A DNA stretch of 64,000 nucleotides from NCBI RefSeq assembly GCF_039541795.1, contig NZ_BAABGX010000001.1:682001-746000 (forward strand), read 5' to 3'. The notes beneath the pieces were generated by a model, which was not told the DNA's origin, ran no database searches, and saw only the letters and a program-made list of their open reading frames with translations. The DNA is from Nibribacter koreensis. Lineage in GTDB: Bacteria > Bacteroidota > Bacteroidia > Cytophagales > Hymenobacteraceae. The translations under genes were made by a program, and so were the position numbers. Shown here piece after piece: positions 16,985 through 26,163 of this stretch. The first letter of the stretch is position 1. The number at the start of each line of letters is the position of its first letter.

Positions 16985-18643
16985 AATTTGCTGTACGCCT
17001 CCTTTTCTGCTATCAACTTCCAGAAGCATGGTGGGGCTGGTGGGTTTCACAATCCACTTTATCTCAATAGAAGAATTTATGGGGATGTTGGGTACTTCAA
17101 TCCTATGGGGCGTTAGGTTAGCGCTTCCGGCCTTTGCTTGGTCATTTCCCTGCCAAGAACTTGCTAACACAACGGCGTCTTTTAAGGTAACATAGTCTGC
17201 TCTTTCTATTTTATGCAGGATGTCCTCTGGAGTATGCGTGGCCATTAGCCCTGAATTGTGGACGGTGGCAGTCACTTCTATTAAACCGTCTTTTAAAATG
17301 TTGCAGCTAATGTTCTGGATGGTCAACTGAGGTAATTGCAAGGCATTGAAGATGGTAGTTTGCGCAAATCTGTCCAGGTCTCTTTCTAAAGCCGTACCTT
17401 CTAAAACCTGTTTAAGGGATACCTGCAAACCACCTATTTCTAAAGGGCCCAACGTAGGATGCTCAAAGGGCGTCCAAGCATGATAAACCACAATCTTAGG
17501 GCTCAGTTTATTGCTTGCTTCACCAGGCAATGAATCACTTAGCGCTTGCTTCTCACTAGAGAATATTTGCACCGGAAAAGTTTGCAAACCTTTGGCATGC
17601 TTAAGCCAATTCAGCTTTTTGGATTGGAGAATAAAATCAACCCACTTTCCATCCTCTGTTTTATCTGAATCTGCCGCGAGTAGGCTATTTGCTGCTGGCC
17701 CTGCATGTAGATGTAGTAGGTCCTCCTCTAACTGGGTGTACTGCAGTTGCACAGCCGCTATGTTAGGTCGCTTATTGATGAACTCTTTTATGGCCCTGTT
17801 TTCTGGAATGGAAAACGGGTACGCGCTTGATGCGCTGGTAGCACCATACAATGGTTGCCATTGCCAGGACCAATCCAAATCAGTTGATTGGTAGCCAACT
17901 GGATCTTCATTCACCAACCCGTCTCTATCATTGTCAAACCCCTCATACCCTAACCATTCATATCTTGTAGCGTTTGTTTTAGGAGCTACCACCAATTTCA
18001 AGGGATTTAAAGAGTCTTGCGCAAAGCTGCCAGTCCTGGATGTACGGCGCATAAGGGTGATGACTCCGTCATTGGTTAAATCATCTGGGCCGTCTTCATC
18101 CATTTTACCATCGTGGTCATCATCCAAGGATGGTGTATAAGACTTAAAAGATGAAGGCCTTAGCGCGCTTTGCGCATCTGGAAAGCTGCTAGGAATTATG
18201 TAGATGATCTTTTGCTCTAAAAGCTTGCTAATCTTAACGTCAGTAGCATGATTTTTTAAAAGGTACCAAGCCAAATACAAGGCATGGTCTGCGCCTAGTT
18301 CAGGATCATGCAAAGTACTGCCCTCTACCAGAAAACCAGGCTTTAGGTGAACGTTATCTGTGTTAAAATTGGAGATGGTAAGTACCCATATACGCTTTCC
18401 TCTGGCAGACTCACCTATTGATTCCATTTCTACCAGACCAGGATATGCTCTTACTAGTTTTCGGCATTGTTCTGTGATGGCCTCATAGTCCTGCGTCTTG
18501 TCCCAGGCAAAGACTGCGTTTTCATTTACAGCTGTGCCCTCAACAGAAGCAGCAATCTGGACGGAATTAGTTTGTCCCAAACCCGACAGCGGGATGATGG
18601 CAGTGACAAAGGCAGAAACCAATAAGAGGCGTAATTTTTTCAA
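16976..18643 (-). CDS. Exported M14 carboxypeptidase-like protein (downstream paralogue)
   Basis: A 555-residue protein with a signal peptide (cleavage near LGQ, residue 24). An M14-like domain follows: IGESARGKRIWVLTI, then the first zinc-ligand pair as HDPE in GSTLHDPELGADHAL, then YIIPSSFPDA. Two acidic Ca-binding-like inserts follow (DDDHDGKMDEDG and FDNDRDGLVNEDP). Where family members have the third zinc histidine, I see AAVQLQYTQLEEDLL with no His in register, so catalysis is doubtful. The C-terminal third is beta-rich. It lies 4 bp after its paralogue and is co-transcribed with it. Confidence 0.75.
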   Translation of the reverse strand: MKKLRLLLVSAFVTAIIPLSGLGQTNSVQIAASVEGTAVNENAVFAWDKTQDYEAITEQCRKLVRAYPGLVEMESIGESARGKRIWVLTISNFNTDNVHLKPGFLVEGSTLHDPELGADHALYLAWYLLKNHATDVKISKLLEQKIIYIIPSSFPDAQSALRPSSFKSYTPSLDDDHDGKMDEDGPDDLTNDGVITLMRRTSRTGSFAQDSLNPLKLVVAPKTNATRYEWLGYEGFDNDRDGLVNEDPVGYQSTDLDWSWQWQPLYGATSASSAYPFSIPENRAIKEFINKRPNIAAVQLQYTQLEEDLLHLHAGPAANSLLAADSDKTEDGKWVDFILQSKKLNWLKHAKGLQTFPVQIFSSEKQALSDSLPGEASNKLSPKIVVYHAWTPFEHPTLGPLEIGGLQVSLKQVLEGTALERDLDRFAQTTIFNALQLPQLTIQNISCNILKDGLIEVTATVHNSGLMATHTPEDILHKIERADYVTLKDAVVLASSWQGNDQAKAGSANLTPHRIEVPNIPINSSIEIKWIVKPTSPTMLLEVDSRKGGVQQIRF

Positions 18644-18647
18644 AGTC

Positions 18648-20297
18648 CTATTGTTTTAGCGCTATCTGTTTTGTCTGAGAGCCGGCCGTTGGGCTATTGA
18701 CCTCCACCACTACGTACCCTGCTCCTTTTACCACCCACGTGACACTAATCTTTTCACCGCCCTTCAAAGACGTATAGCTAGTCACAGATTTACCCTGTAC
18801 TATTGTTTGCCCTTCCTCTAGCTTCAAGGAAATCTTGATTTTCTGGACCCATTGTAGGTAATCGCCTACGGCGGCGTGGCTGGGTAGCTTGCCCGTGTTT
18901 TTTATGTCTGCGGTAATGCGGGTGTTATTGTCTTGGGTGCGCTCAGCTTTAAAATTGACTATTTGGAGCTTGGGCATCTGGTTTCCGTATTTGGCAAAGA
19001 ATTGCAGGTGGCTTTTTGCCACCGCAGACAACAAATAAACCGGTGGGGTATTTTGGGCGTACGGAGCAAAGCCTCCTACCTCTACCTGCTTTCCCGGAAA
19101 GTCTGGATGGCTCACCGGTTGCCAATCAAGAAAAACACCTGGCATGTCGTTTAGCTTGGCCCACTCAAGAAAGCTTAGGTCTTGTAACTCCTGCTTGGAG
19201 CTGGAATCTGGGGCCTCAATACTTAGTTGGGGTATCCACCATCCTGGCGTGGAGTAACTGAACCTACCGTAATGAAGGTGCGCCCACTGCACCACGTCTC
19301 CTGGGCTTGGGTCTACTTTTTGAGCGCCAATGGTAGGAATAGATGCCTTGTATATATTTGCCACGGTGGCAGTGACGCTGTCATCCTTTACAGCGGCCTT
19401 TAATACGGCGCTGTTAGAGCTGATTTTCTCGTCAGAAGTTGGCCCATGAAGCAGAGTAGTAGCCGGACCAAACACAAAGACGGAATGTATATTGGGGGCC
19501 GTGACCATGAAGTCTGCGAACGCTTTGGTTTCTCGTTCAGACATGGGATGCTCACCTGTTTCGCGTTTAAAATCCTCAAAGGCGTAAGAGAAGTTCTTGT
19601 TGAAATTTACCCCGCCTTCCGCATCTTCATTGAACAAGCCGTCTTTGTCGTTGTCAATACCCTCTGTGTACACCTGGTGAGTCCCCTTCTCGCCTGCTGC
19701 CTTGTTGGCCCAGGTCATTACCCTAGCATCATGTTTTGATACCCGGTGTGTGCCTGATGAGTCTTGTACCCTGATCAAGGTGATCAATCCATCTCCGTTC
19801 AAGTCATCAAAAGGATCTTCAAAAATCCGACCGTCACGGTCGTCGTCCCGTGGTTGGGCATTGCCCGTTCTTTCCCAGCGCAATTTTTCATGATATTGCT
19901 CTGAGGCATCAGGATTGACGTTAGGCAGAATGTAAAAGGTCTTCTCAGAGAGGAGTTGGGCAGTAGAGTCATGGATGGTGGCAGAAAATAACATCTGCTC
20001 TGCCAGTTGCATGGCAAGCTCTGTAGTGGCCAGCTGCGTTGCGTGCACACCTGCCACTATGGCCACGGCAGGTTTGCCTGGGGCATTTTCTCTACCCAGG
20101 GTAATCAGCCAGATTTCTTTGTCTGTGGCGGTTTTGCCAATAGAAGTAACCGTGCAGAGCCTGCCATACTGCAAACTCATTTTCTTGAGACGGGCTGTTA
20201 ATTGTTCATAGCTGTTATAATCCCTTTGTGCCAGGCTTATAGCAGGTAGCAGACTTATAAAGAGAAACAGGCAAAAAGCCTTAATTCTTGAACTCAT
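18648..20297 (-). CDS. Exported M14 carboxypeptidase-like protein (upstream paralogue)
   Basis: A 549-residue protein with a signal peptide ending near SLAQ (about 23). The M14-like order is IGKTATDKEIWLITLG, GVHATQLATTE, FYILPNVNPDASEQYH, and two acidic inserts (DDDRDGRIFEDPFDD and IDNDKDGLFNEDAEG). The first zinc motif is HATQ, so the usual HxxE glutamate is glutamine, and no clear third His follows IHSVFVFGP. The candidate general base could be E in PQLSIEAP. With its neighbour this forms a tandem pair. It may be an inactive, carbohydrate- or peptide-binding pair rather than peptidases. Confidence 0.75.
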   Translation of the reverse strand: MSSRIKAFCLFLFISLLPAISLAQRDYNSYEQLTARLKKMSLQYGRLCTVTSIGKTATDKEIWLITLGRENAPGKPAVAIVAGVHATQLATTELAMQLAEQMLFSATIHDSTAQLLSEKTFYILPNVNPDASEQYHEKLRWERTGNAQPRDDDRDGRIFEDPFDDLNGDGLITLIRVQDSSGTHRVSKHDARVMTWANKAAGEKGTHQVYTEGIDNDKDGLFNEDAEGGVNFNKNFSYAFEDFKRETGEHPMSERETKAFADFMVTAPNIHSVFVFGPATTLLHGPTSDEKISSNSAVLKAAVKDDSVTATVANIYKASIPTIGAQKVDPSPGDVVQWAHLHYGRFSYSTPGWWIPQLSIEAPDSSSKQELQDLSFLEWAKLNDMPGVFLDWQPVSHPDFPGKQVEVGGFAPYAQNTPPVYLLSAVAKSHLQFFAKYGNQMPKLQIVNFKAERTQDNNTRITADIKNTGKLPSHAAVGDYLQWVQKIKISLKLEEGQTIVQGKSVTSYTSLKGGEKISVTWVVKGAGYVVVEVNSPTAGSQTKQIALKQ

Positions 20298-20354
20298 GTA
20301 ATAAAACTAGGCCAGAAATAAGCGTGGTACCGCCTCTGGCATGAAAGCAGTGCC

Positions 20355-21035
20355 TTATACGGATAAGAACGAAGAAGGTGGTGTTTCTTCACTGTGCCAC
20401 TCGGCTAAAAATTGCTGGACAAAGGCCTGCATGTGGGCGTGCCTTTTCTCCGCCATCTTCTTACCGGCTTGGGTGTGCATCCTGTCTTTTAATAAAAACA
20501 GCTTCTCATAAAAATGGTTAAGGGTGGGCGCCTGGTTTTTCTTATAAGCCTCAAACGAGTCATGTAACGCTGGCAAGATGCCAGGATTGTACATCTCGCG
20601 GCCTTTGTGGCCCCCATAAGCAAAGGCCCGCCCTATGCCAATGGCCCCAATGGCGTCTAGCCGGTCAGCATCTTGAACCACCTTTCCTTCCAGGCTGCTG
20701 GGTGTGTTCTCCACGCCGGCGCCTTTGAAAGTGACTTCTTTCACAATGGCTGCTACTTCGGAGATTATTTCTTCTGGAGTGTTTAAAGAGCGCAACCAGG
20801 CCATGGCCGCCTGCGGTCCTGCCTCCTCATTGCCGTCATGGAACTTCCAGTCAGCTATGTCATGCAGCAAGGCACCCAGTTGTACAACGGTTAAGTTGGC
20901 GCCTTCTTGTTCGCCAATGGCCAAGGCGGTTTTCCATACCCTTCTAATATGCCACCAGTCATGACCAGACCCTTCGCCGGCAAAAAGCTTTTCTACATGC
21001 AGGGCCGTCGCCTCAATGAGTGCCTTGTCTTCCAT
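20355..21035 (-). CDS. HD-domain phosphohydrolase (YedJ-like)
   Basis: A 226-residue cytosolic protein with the HD metal motif: H25 in GHDWWHIRRVW, the HD pair in GALLHDIADWKF (about 57-58), and the distal Asp in VVQDADRLDAIGAIGIGR. The block FAYGGHKGREMYNPG is typical of the COG1418-like uncharacterised HD hydrolases. Substrates of this subgroup are probably nucleotides but are not settled. It lies 57 bp from the M14 pair on the same strand, and a 238-bp divergent gap separates it from the barrel gene. Confidence 0.85.
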   Translation of the reverse strand: MEDKALIEATALHVEKLFAGEGSGHDWWHIRRVWKTALAIGEQEGANLTVVQLGALLHDIADWKFHDGNEEAGPQAAMAWLRSLNTPEEIISEVAAIVKEVTFKGAGVENTPSSLEGKVVQDADRLDAIGAIGIGRAFAYGGHKGREMYNPGILPALHDSFEAYKKNQAPTLNHFYEKLFLLKDRMHTQAGKKMAEKRHAHMQAFVQQFLAEWHSEETPPSSFLSV

Positions 21036-21100
21036 CCCGGAAAATTAGCCATAAAATGCCAAATCTTCTCCCATCAAATAGGGCAAGGCGCTTATCAATG

Positions 21101-21138
21101 CGTTTTTAGCCTGTTTTCTGGAAATTAGGTCAAAAACG
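21101..21138. repeat. 38-bp palindrome family, copy 7
   Basis: It lies in the divergent gap between 21035 and 21274. The left arm is TTTTTAGCC and the right arm TTAGGTCAAAAACG. No other element was recognised in the gap. Confidence 0.82.
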
Positions 21139-21273
21139 ATTTGGATGCCAAGTAAACAGAATGCTCTAGAAATCTCAGTGCGAATCATGCCCCATTATTA
21201 AAGGCCAAATATTTTAACTTACGTATATAGAGCATTACTCATGAAAATCTAAAGGCTTACTACCACTACCTCC

Positions 21274-22440
21274 TTGAAAAAGACCTTACTCCTATTCCTG
21301 ATCTTATGCATAGGCAAACAGGCGATGGCGCAAGAAACGCCCCCGCCCCTGCCCCCAGATTCTTTGCAAGTCGTTCATAAGGACACAGTCACCATCCTTA
21401 AGAAGGACACCGTGCAGACTTTGCAAGATGATACCCTCAAAGCCACTAAAAACAAATGGGATATCTTCCCTTTTGTTTACTACACCCCAGAAACCCAGTT
21501 CGCGTTTGGCCTGAAAGCCATCTATGTGCAAAAGTTTGCCGGAAGCACTGCCAAGGACCGCCCTACTTCATACCCGTTAACCCTCACGTATACCACGCAA
21601 AAGCAAATCATAGTAAACGCCAACGCAGACATTTGGAAGCAGCATAACGCTGTCCACATGCAGGGATGGTTGGGTTATTCCATTTACCCGTACTTTTTTT
21701 ACGGTATAGGCAATGACACCCAAGAGGAGGCGGAAGAAGAATTTACCAGCAGAATTTTTGACGCCTATGCCCAATATGAAAAGAAGGTGTTTGGCAATGT
21801 GTATGTGGGCGGCAGGTATGAGTTCCGGAATGAGACTATTCCTACGGTCACTGAAGAAGGCGAATTGATAAAAGGCGAAATAGCGGGGAGTAAAGGCACC
21901 AGAGCCTCTGGCTTAGGGCCGGTCATGAGCTATGACACCAGAGACCACCTCTATTATCCTAGAAAAGGGGCTTTTCATCAAGTGTCTTACCTTTTATTCA
22001 ACAAAGCCCTGGGCAGCGAATCTAACTTTAGCCGGTATAGATTGGACCTACGGAAATACATTGGAATTAAACGAAGCGTGCTTGCCGGTCAGGCATTCTA
22101 CAACTTTACTACAGGCGACACTCCGTTTCAATACCTATCCTACCTGGGCGGTGGAAACGTATTGAGGGGTTTCTTAGAAGCCCGGTACCGGGACCGGCAT
22201 GCCATGGTGTACCAGGTAGAATACCGCATGCCTTTGTTTAAGCGAATGGGTTTAGTGGGATTTGCCGCCACTGGCCAAGTAGTACACTCCTTAAAAGACT
22301 ACTCCTTTAACGACCAGCACCTGGCAGCGGGGAGCGGACTACGCTATAGATTAAACCCAGAAGGCATGAATGTGCGCATGGACGTGGCCGTTTCTAAAGC
22401 TGGCAATTATGTTTATTTTTCTGTAAACGAGGCATTTTAA
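21274..22440 (+). CDS. BamA/TamA-family outer-membrane beta-barrel (surface antigen D15-like)
   Basis: A 388-residue protein consisting of a signal peptide (MKKTLLLFLILCIGKQAMAQ), a short Pro-rich linker and a 16-strand-type barrel without POTRA domains. Barrel landmarks are SYDTRDHLYYPRKGAFHQVSY, the LGGGNVLRGF signature of strand 12/loop 6, and a terminal phenylalanine (YFSVNEAF). The start is TTG at 21274; it is the only start that keeps the signal peptide intact. POTRA-less short members of the family occur widely, and their clients are unknown. A strong terminator follows. Confidence 0.85.
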   Translation: MKKTLLLFLILCIGKQAMAQETPPPLPPDSLQVVHKDTVTILKKDTVQTLQDDTLKATKNKWDIFPFVYYTPETQFAFGLKAIYVQKFAGSTAKDRPTSYPLTLTYTTQKQIIVNANADIWKQHNAVHMQGWLGYSIYPYFFYGIGNDTQEEAEEEFTSRIFDAYAQYEKKVFGNVYVGGRYEFRNETIPTVTEEGELIKGEIAGSKGTRASGLGPVMSYDTRDHLYYPRKGAFHQVSYLLFNKALGSESNFSRYRLDLRKYIGIKRSVLAGQAFYNFTTGDTPFQYLSYLGGGNVLRGFLEARYRDRHAMVYQVEYRMPLFKRMGLVGFAATGQVVHSLKDYSFNDQHLAAGSGLRYRLNPEGMNVRMDVAVSKAGNYVYFSVNEAF

Positions 22441-22451
22441 GCCTGTTTTTA

Positions 22452-22497
22452 CAAAAAGAAGGGGAAAACAGAATGTTCTGTTTTCCCCTTCTTTTTG
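22452..22497. terminator. Near-perfect 46-bp palindromic terminator
   Basis: A 22-bp stem with only the central TG unpaired. It is built of AAAGAAGGGGAAAACAG and its complement, with T-runs both ways. It lies between converging genes and is unrelated in sequence to the 38-bp family. Confidence 0.88.
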
Positions 22498-22516
22498 AGC
22501 GTGGATTGCTTAAACC

Positions 22517-23296
22517 TTAGCCGTAGATTTCGTTTAAAACACTGGCCAAACGCAGACCGGCTTGTAATAAGCACTTCTCAATGGTACTAAAGTTCTGATA
22601 AGCATATTTGTAGCCCAGTTTAAGGTCTGGCGGCAGATTGTACACCTGCGGGCGGTACACCATCATGCCATATGCCCAGTCTTTAATGGAGCCGGCCTGC
22701 CAAGATTTCATCTCGTCTTTGCTTGCGTCTCCTAAAAAATAGGCAAGTTCTGTGTAGCTTAGGTCTTTGCCGTCAATGATGTCGCTGTCCCATACGCGGT
22801 GCAGGTTAGAATTCTGCCCGAACCACTGCAAACGTACCGCGTTGCCGCCGTTGTCGTCTTTCCCGCCCACGTGCAGGGGCTGGTGTAGGTCTCCCAGCAA
22901 ATGAACCAAGTATTTCAGGTATTCCTGTTCTTTTTCCTTGGATAGGTTTTTGGCTTTAAGTGCCGCAATCACATCCTCAAGTTTCATGATCAAGTCCCCT
23001 TTCGGGTTTTTGGTGGTTTGCTCATAGGTGGTGTTGTCTGGAATGGTAACCCAATGCCAGTCATGCGTATGGTTATAGGCCGTGTCTGATTTGATGTCAT
23101 CCATCCAGGTAGAGACTTCGGCTAAGGAGTTGCCTTGCAGGGCCTGCATCACCTTTTTTCTAACCTTCTTCTTTAAGTGTTGCTCTGCAACCAAGCCTAC
23201 CACACGGTGGCCGGTCTGTCCCCAGGCAAAGGCCTGGCCAATCATCAATGGAAGAAGAAAGGCAAGACAGATAAGTTTTTTATAAGTCAATTTCAT
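22517..23296 (-). CDS. S1/P1-family zinc nuclease
   Basis: A 259-residue exported nuclease. The signal peptide ends at QAFA, leaving the tryptophan of WGQTGHRVVG at the mature N-terminus, where its amino group binds zinc in this family. Other zinc ligands are seen in WMDDI, HTHDWHWVTI, LVHLLGDLHQPLHVGG and HRVWDSDII. The enzyme cleaves single-stranded DNA/RNA and 3'-nucleotides outside the cytoplasm, probably for phosphate or nucleoside scavenging. The ATG at 23296 (MKLTYKK) is chosen over one 11 codons upstream because it begins the signal peptide. Confidence 0.92.
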   Translation of the reverse strand: MKLTYKKLICLAFLLPLMIGQAFAWGQTGHRVVGLVAEQHLKKKVRKKVMQALQGNSLAEVSTWMDDIKSDTAYNHTHDWHWVTIPDNTTYEQTTKNPKGDLIMKLEDVIAALKAKNLSKEKEQEYLKYLVHLLGDLHQPLHVGGKDDNGGNAVRLQWFGQNSNLHRVWDSDIIDGKDLSYTELAYFLGDASKDEMKSWQAGSIKDWAYGMMVYRPQVYNLPPDLKLGYKYAYQNFSTIEKCLLQAGLRLASVLNEIYG

Positions 23297-23381
23297 GGAG
23301 ATAAATGAGTGTGACGGATTAAAAGGCAAATATACAGAACTTATGAATGAGACCGGGCAAAGTAACGAAAAGCGCGTGTGG

Positions 23382-23687
23382 CTAATCCTCTTCTACCCAG
23401 CCTGTATAAGCGTTGGTAACCGTGTCATGAAACACTTTTAAGATTTTGTCTGTGGGCTGTTCTTCTTGCAAAATGGTGAATTCATAATACAATTGCCCGT
23501 CCTCCTGCTCATCATCATCAGAGGTGTTGCTTTTCTCTTCCAGCATGATGAGGTTGTCGCCGGTGAGCATGAGCGGGGCATGCACAAACACCTCAGGCGG
23601 TGACAAGTAGTGCGTGGTGTTGTACAGGATATAATCCGTGGCTTTTAACAGCTCAATGTTCCCTTTTACTACAATCTTATTTTTCAT
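23382..23687 (-). CDS. Small acidic protein of unknown function
   Basis: A 101-residue soluble protein starting at the ATG at 23687 (MKNKIVVKG). It has beta-strand-like segments (KIVVKGNIELL, PEVFVHAPLMLTGDNLIML), a central acidic stretch (TSDDDEQEDG) and a closing helix (DKILKVFHDTV). No family recognised. It lies 85 bp upstream of the S1/P1 nuclease gene on the same strand and just downstream of tRNA-Thr and its terminator. Confidence 0.55.
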   Translation of the reverse strand: MKNKIVVKGNIELLKATDYILYNTTHYLSPPEVFVHAPLMLTGDNLIMLEEKSNTSDDDEQEDGQLYYEFTILQEEQPTDKILKVFHDTVTNAYTGWVEED

Positions 23688-23721
23688 GGGTGCGGGATGA
23701 AGTGAAAAGCGATTAAAACAA

Positions 23722-23756
23722 AAAAGCACTTATACCTAGAAGATATAAGTGCTTTT
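23722..23756 (-). terminator. Terminator of the tRNA-Thr gene
   Basis: A 13-bp perfect stem (AAAAGCACTTATA and its complement) with a 9-base loop. On the minus strand it is followed by a T-run. It begins 5 bp beyond the 3' end of the tRNA. Confidence 0.88.
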
Positions 23757-23760
23757 ATTG

Positions 23761-23833
<73 letters not shown>

Positions 23834-23837
23834 AATC

Positions 23838-23868
23838 CGTTATCAGCGCTGGTGTGTTGCTGATAACG
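23838..23868. other. Hairpin immediately 5' of tRNA-Thr
   Basis: CGTTATCAGC pairs perfectly with GCTGATAACG across an 11-base loop. It ends 4 bp from the tRNA 5' end. It could be a leader structure for RNase P processing or a regulatory site; the role is not known. Confidence 0.6.
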
Positions 23869-23960
23869 ATACAAAAGTAGTGGTCTAAACTATATTTGCA
23901 AAACCCCCTCCTACTTTTTTTTAGGGTTTTTACCAACCCCTTGAAAATCAAGAGAAAAAT

Positions 23961-26141
23961 TTACGACCGTAACACCTTTAATTGGCCTTTCAAGTGCTGG
24001 ATGCGGTTTTGGGCATCGTCAATCTTGGCCTGGTATTCTTCTCTTAGCTTCTCTGCGTTCTTAGAACGGGCAAAAAACTCAATGTTGGTTCTAAGGGTTG
24101 AGATGTCATTCTCTAAAGAGGTGATATCCCGGCGCAGGTGTTGTTCTTTCTGGTACAGCTTCTGGTCTCCGTCTGGGCTAGACTTTAACTGGGTTAACTG
24201 TAACTGGAACAACTGCTGCTCCCGTTCCTGGGCGCTCAATTCAGGTACTCGTTGCAGGTACTGGGCCAATAATTGGTTAAAGCGCTCTTCTACTTTACCA
24301 TTGCGCTTGCCTTCTGTACCCAGGCTTTGCCACTCTTGGTTGATGCTGTTAAATTCTTCCATTGAACCTACCAAGGCCGGGTCTTCAATCTTGGTGGCCA
24401 GTTTTTCTATATACTCTAGCTTGGCCGCCGACATCTGGTTAAGTTGAGCCTCTTTGTGCTGGGACTCTAGGTGCAGACGGTCAAAAAACGCATTACAAGC
24501 TGACCGGAAGCGGTTCCAGATCTTGTCTGAGTATTTATCTGGCACACGGCCAATAGTCTTCCACTTTTTCTGCAACTGGATGAGCTTCTCCTTGGTTGAA
24601 TCCCATTCCTCGCTGTTTTGCAAAGATTCGGCTTCTTCGCATAGGGCTACCTTTTGACGGTAGTTCTGCATCTTCTCCTCATCCAAAGCTTTAAAGAAGG
24701 TGTTCTTATGATGGAAGAAAGCTTTGTAACTGCTCCAGAAGGCTTTGTTTACTTCCTCGGCGTTTTCTTTCGGCACTAAACCAGCGGCATCCCAGCGTTC
24801 TTTCAACTGTTGGATCTGGTCGGTTTTGTCGCGCCAGTCATTGATGCGGTCAGACTTAAAGTTCTGGTACTGCTCAATCTCAGCAAGTAAGGCTCTTTTT
24901 TTCTCCAGGTTCTGCACCTCCACTTCGCGTCTGGACTCTAAGAAAGATTTCTTACGCTCATGCACTTTCTCTGAGGCTTGGATGAAACGGTTCCAGATTT
25001 GGTCGCGCACCTCATTAGGCACTGGTCCAATATGTTTCCATTCATCATGCAGGTTTCTCAATTCCTGCAAGGCCTTGTTGATGTTTTCTTCTCCGGCAAG
25101 GCTTTCGGCGCGCTCGCATAAGTGCGTTTTGGCGTCCAGGTTGCGCTTGCGGTCCAGCTCTTTCAGTTCAAAGAAGATGCTGCGGTTGTTGTAGTACATG
25201 TCCAGGAGGGCATGGTAGGAGTTCCAGAGTTGCTGGGCGTCTGCGTTGGGCACCTGGCCTATAGACTTCCACTCGTTCTGTAATTCTTTGATGGCCGTGC
25301 CACTGGTGTTGGTTTCTGAAGACTCCAGCAAAACGCGTAAGCGCTCCAGCAGGTCTTTCTTCTTTTGCAGGTTGACTACTTTCTGCTCTTCCTCATGGCG
25401 CTGCTCTCTTGCTCTGGCCTCACGGTAGCGCTGGATGGCCTGCTCTACTTCCTGGTGTTCTTTGGGCGCGTGATACTCAAAGTCATCTGCCGCTCCGCCT
25501 TCGCCTATAAACCGCTTGAGGGCATCTTGCCGCTCTTCATGAAAGCGCTGCTCATACTGGCGGTACACCTCAATCAACTGTCTTGATGATTTTTTAGGCT
25601 GCACCTCATTGGCCAGAGAGATGATCTTCTTTCTGATTTCTTCAATGGGCGCATGACTTAAGTCTTCATGCGCATGCAAATCTTCTTCCTCTAGGTGATG
25701 GTGAATGTCTTGCAGGTTATGGGCAGAAGGTTCTGAGGATGTTGCCTGTGCAGATACAGGGTCAGAGGTTGGAGCCTGGCCAGTGAAAGCCTCTGGAGTG
25801 GAAGTGGGCGTTTCTTCTTGAGGTGCAGAGGCTTCGGGTTGGAAGGGTTCTGGTGTAACCGGTTCTTCTGACGTCAGTACAGAGGATTGGCTCATTTCTG
25901 GCTCCACTTTAGGGGCTTCTGTCTCTGTGGCAGCCTCTGGCGTTGCCGCGGCAGACTGTTCCTCTTCTACAGGCGGCTCTTCTACCATGGTATGGCTGTC
26001 GGTGGCGTTAGAGGCCTGGGCCCGAGCATTAATGTCAGCTAGTCTCTCCTCAACAAGGCGCCGTTGCTCACTTGCCCGCTGCTCTGCAGTAGGTTCGGCA
26101 GAATTCTTTTGATGTTGGTTTTCCTGTTCTTGGTTCATCAT
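23961..26141 (-). CDS. DUF349 repeat protein
   Basis: A 726-residue cytosolic protein. Residues about 1-160 are a low-complexity, Glu/Pro/Ser/Thr-rich region. Then come helical repeats with the DUF349 signature W-K-x-IG-x-VP followed by W-x-x-F/Y: EWKSIGQVPNADAQQLW, EWKHIGPVPNEVRDQIW, RWDAAGLVPKE, KWKTIGRVPDKYSDKIW and a weaker EWQSLGTEGKR. A coiled-coil C-terminus follows (about 650-726). The family is widespread in Bacteroidota and Actinobacteria with no settled function. It is followed 22 bp upstream by the yqgE gene on the same strand, and the two may share a transcript. Confidence 0.85.
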   Translation of the reverse strand: MMNQEQENQHQKNSAEPTAEQRASEQRRLVEERLADINARAQASNATDSHTMVEEPPVEEEQSAAATPEAATETEAPKVEPEMSQSSVLTSEEPVTPEPFQPEASAPQEETPTSTPEAFTGQAPTSDPVSAQATSSEPSAHNLQDIHHHLEEEDLHAHEDLSHAPIEEIRKKIISLANEVQPKKSSRQLIEVYRQYEQRFHEERQDALKRFIGEGGAADDFEYHAPKEHQEVEQAIQRYREARAREQRHEEEQKVVNLQKKKDLLERLRVLLESSETNTSGTAIKELQNEWKSIGQVPNADAQQLWNSYHALLDMYYNNRSIFFELKELDRKRNLDAKTHLCERAESLAGEENINKALQELRNLHDEWKHIGPVPNEVRDQIWNRFIQASEKVHERKKSFLESRREVEVQNLEKKRALLAEIEQYQNFKSDRINDWRDKTDQIQQLKERWDAAGLVPKENAEEVNKAFWSSYKAFFHHKNTFFKALDEEKMQNYRQKVALCEEAESLQNSEEWDSTKEKLIQLQKKWKTIGRVPDKYSDKIWNRFRSACNAFFDRLHLESQHKEAQLNQMSAAKLEYIEKLATKIEDPALVGSMEEFNSINQEWQSLGTEGKRNGKVEERFNQLLAQYLQRVPELSAQEREQQLFQLQLTQLKSSPDGDQKLYQKEQHLRRDITSLENDISTLRTNIEFFARSKNAEKLREEYQAKIDDAQNRIQHLKGQLKVLRS

Positions 26142-26163
26142 ACACGCGAGGCAAATGCCGTTT

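Noticed and set aside
22452..22497. Long palindrome after the barrel gene as another copy of the 38-bp family
   Set aside because: Arm sequence and length differ (46 bp, GAAGGGGAAAACAG); it is an ordinary strong terminator.
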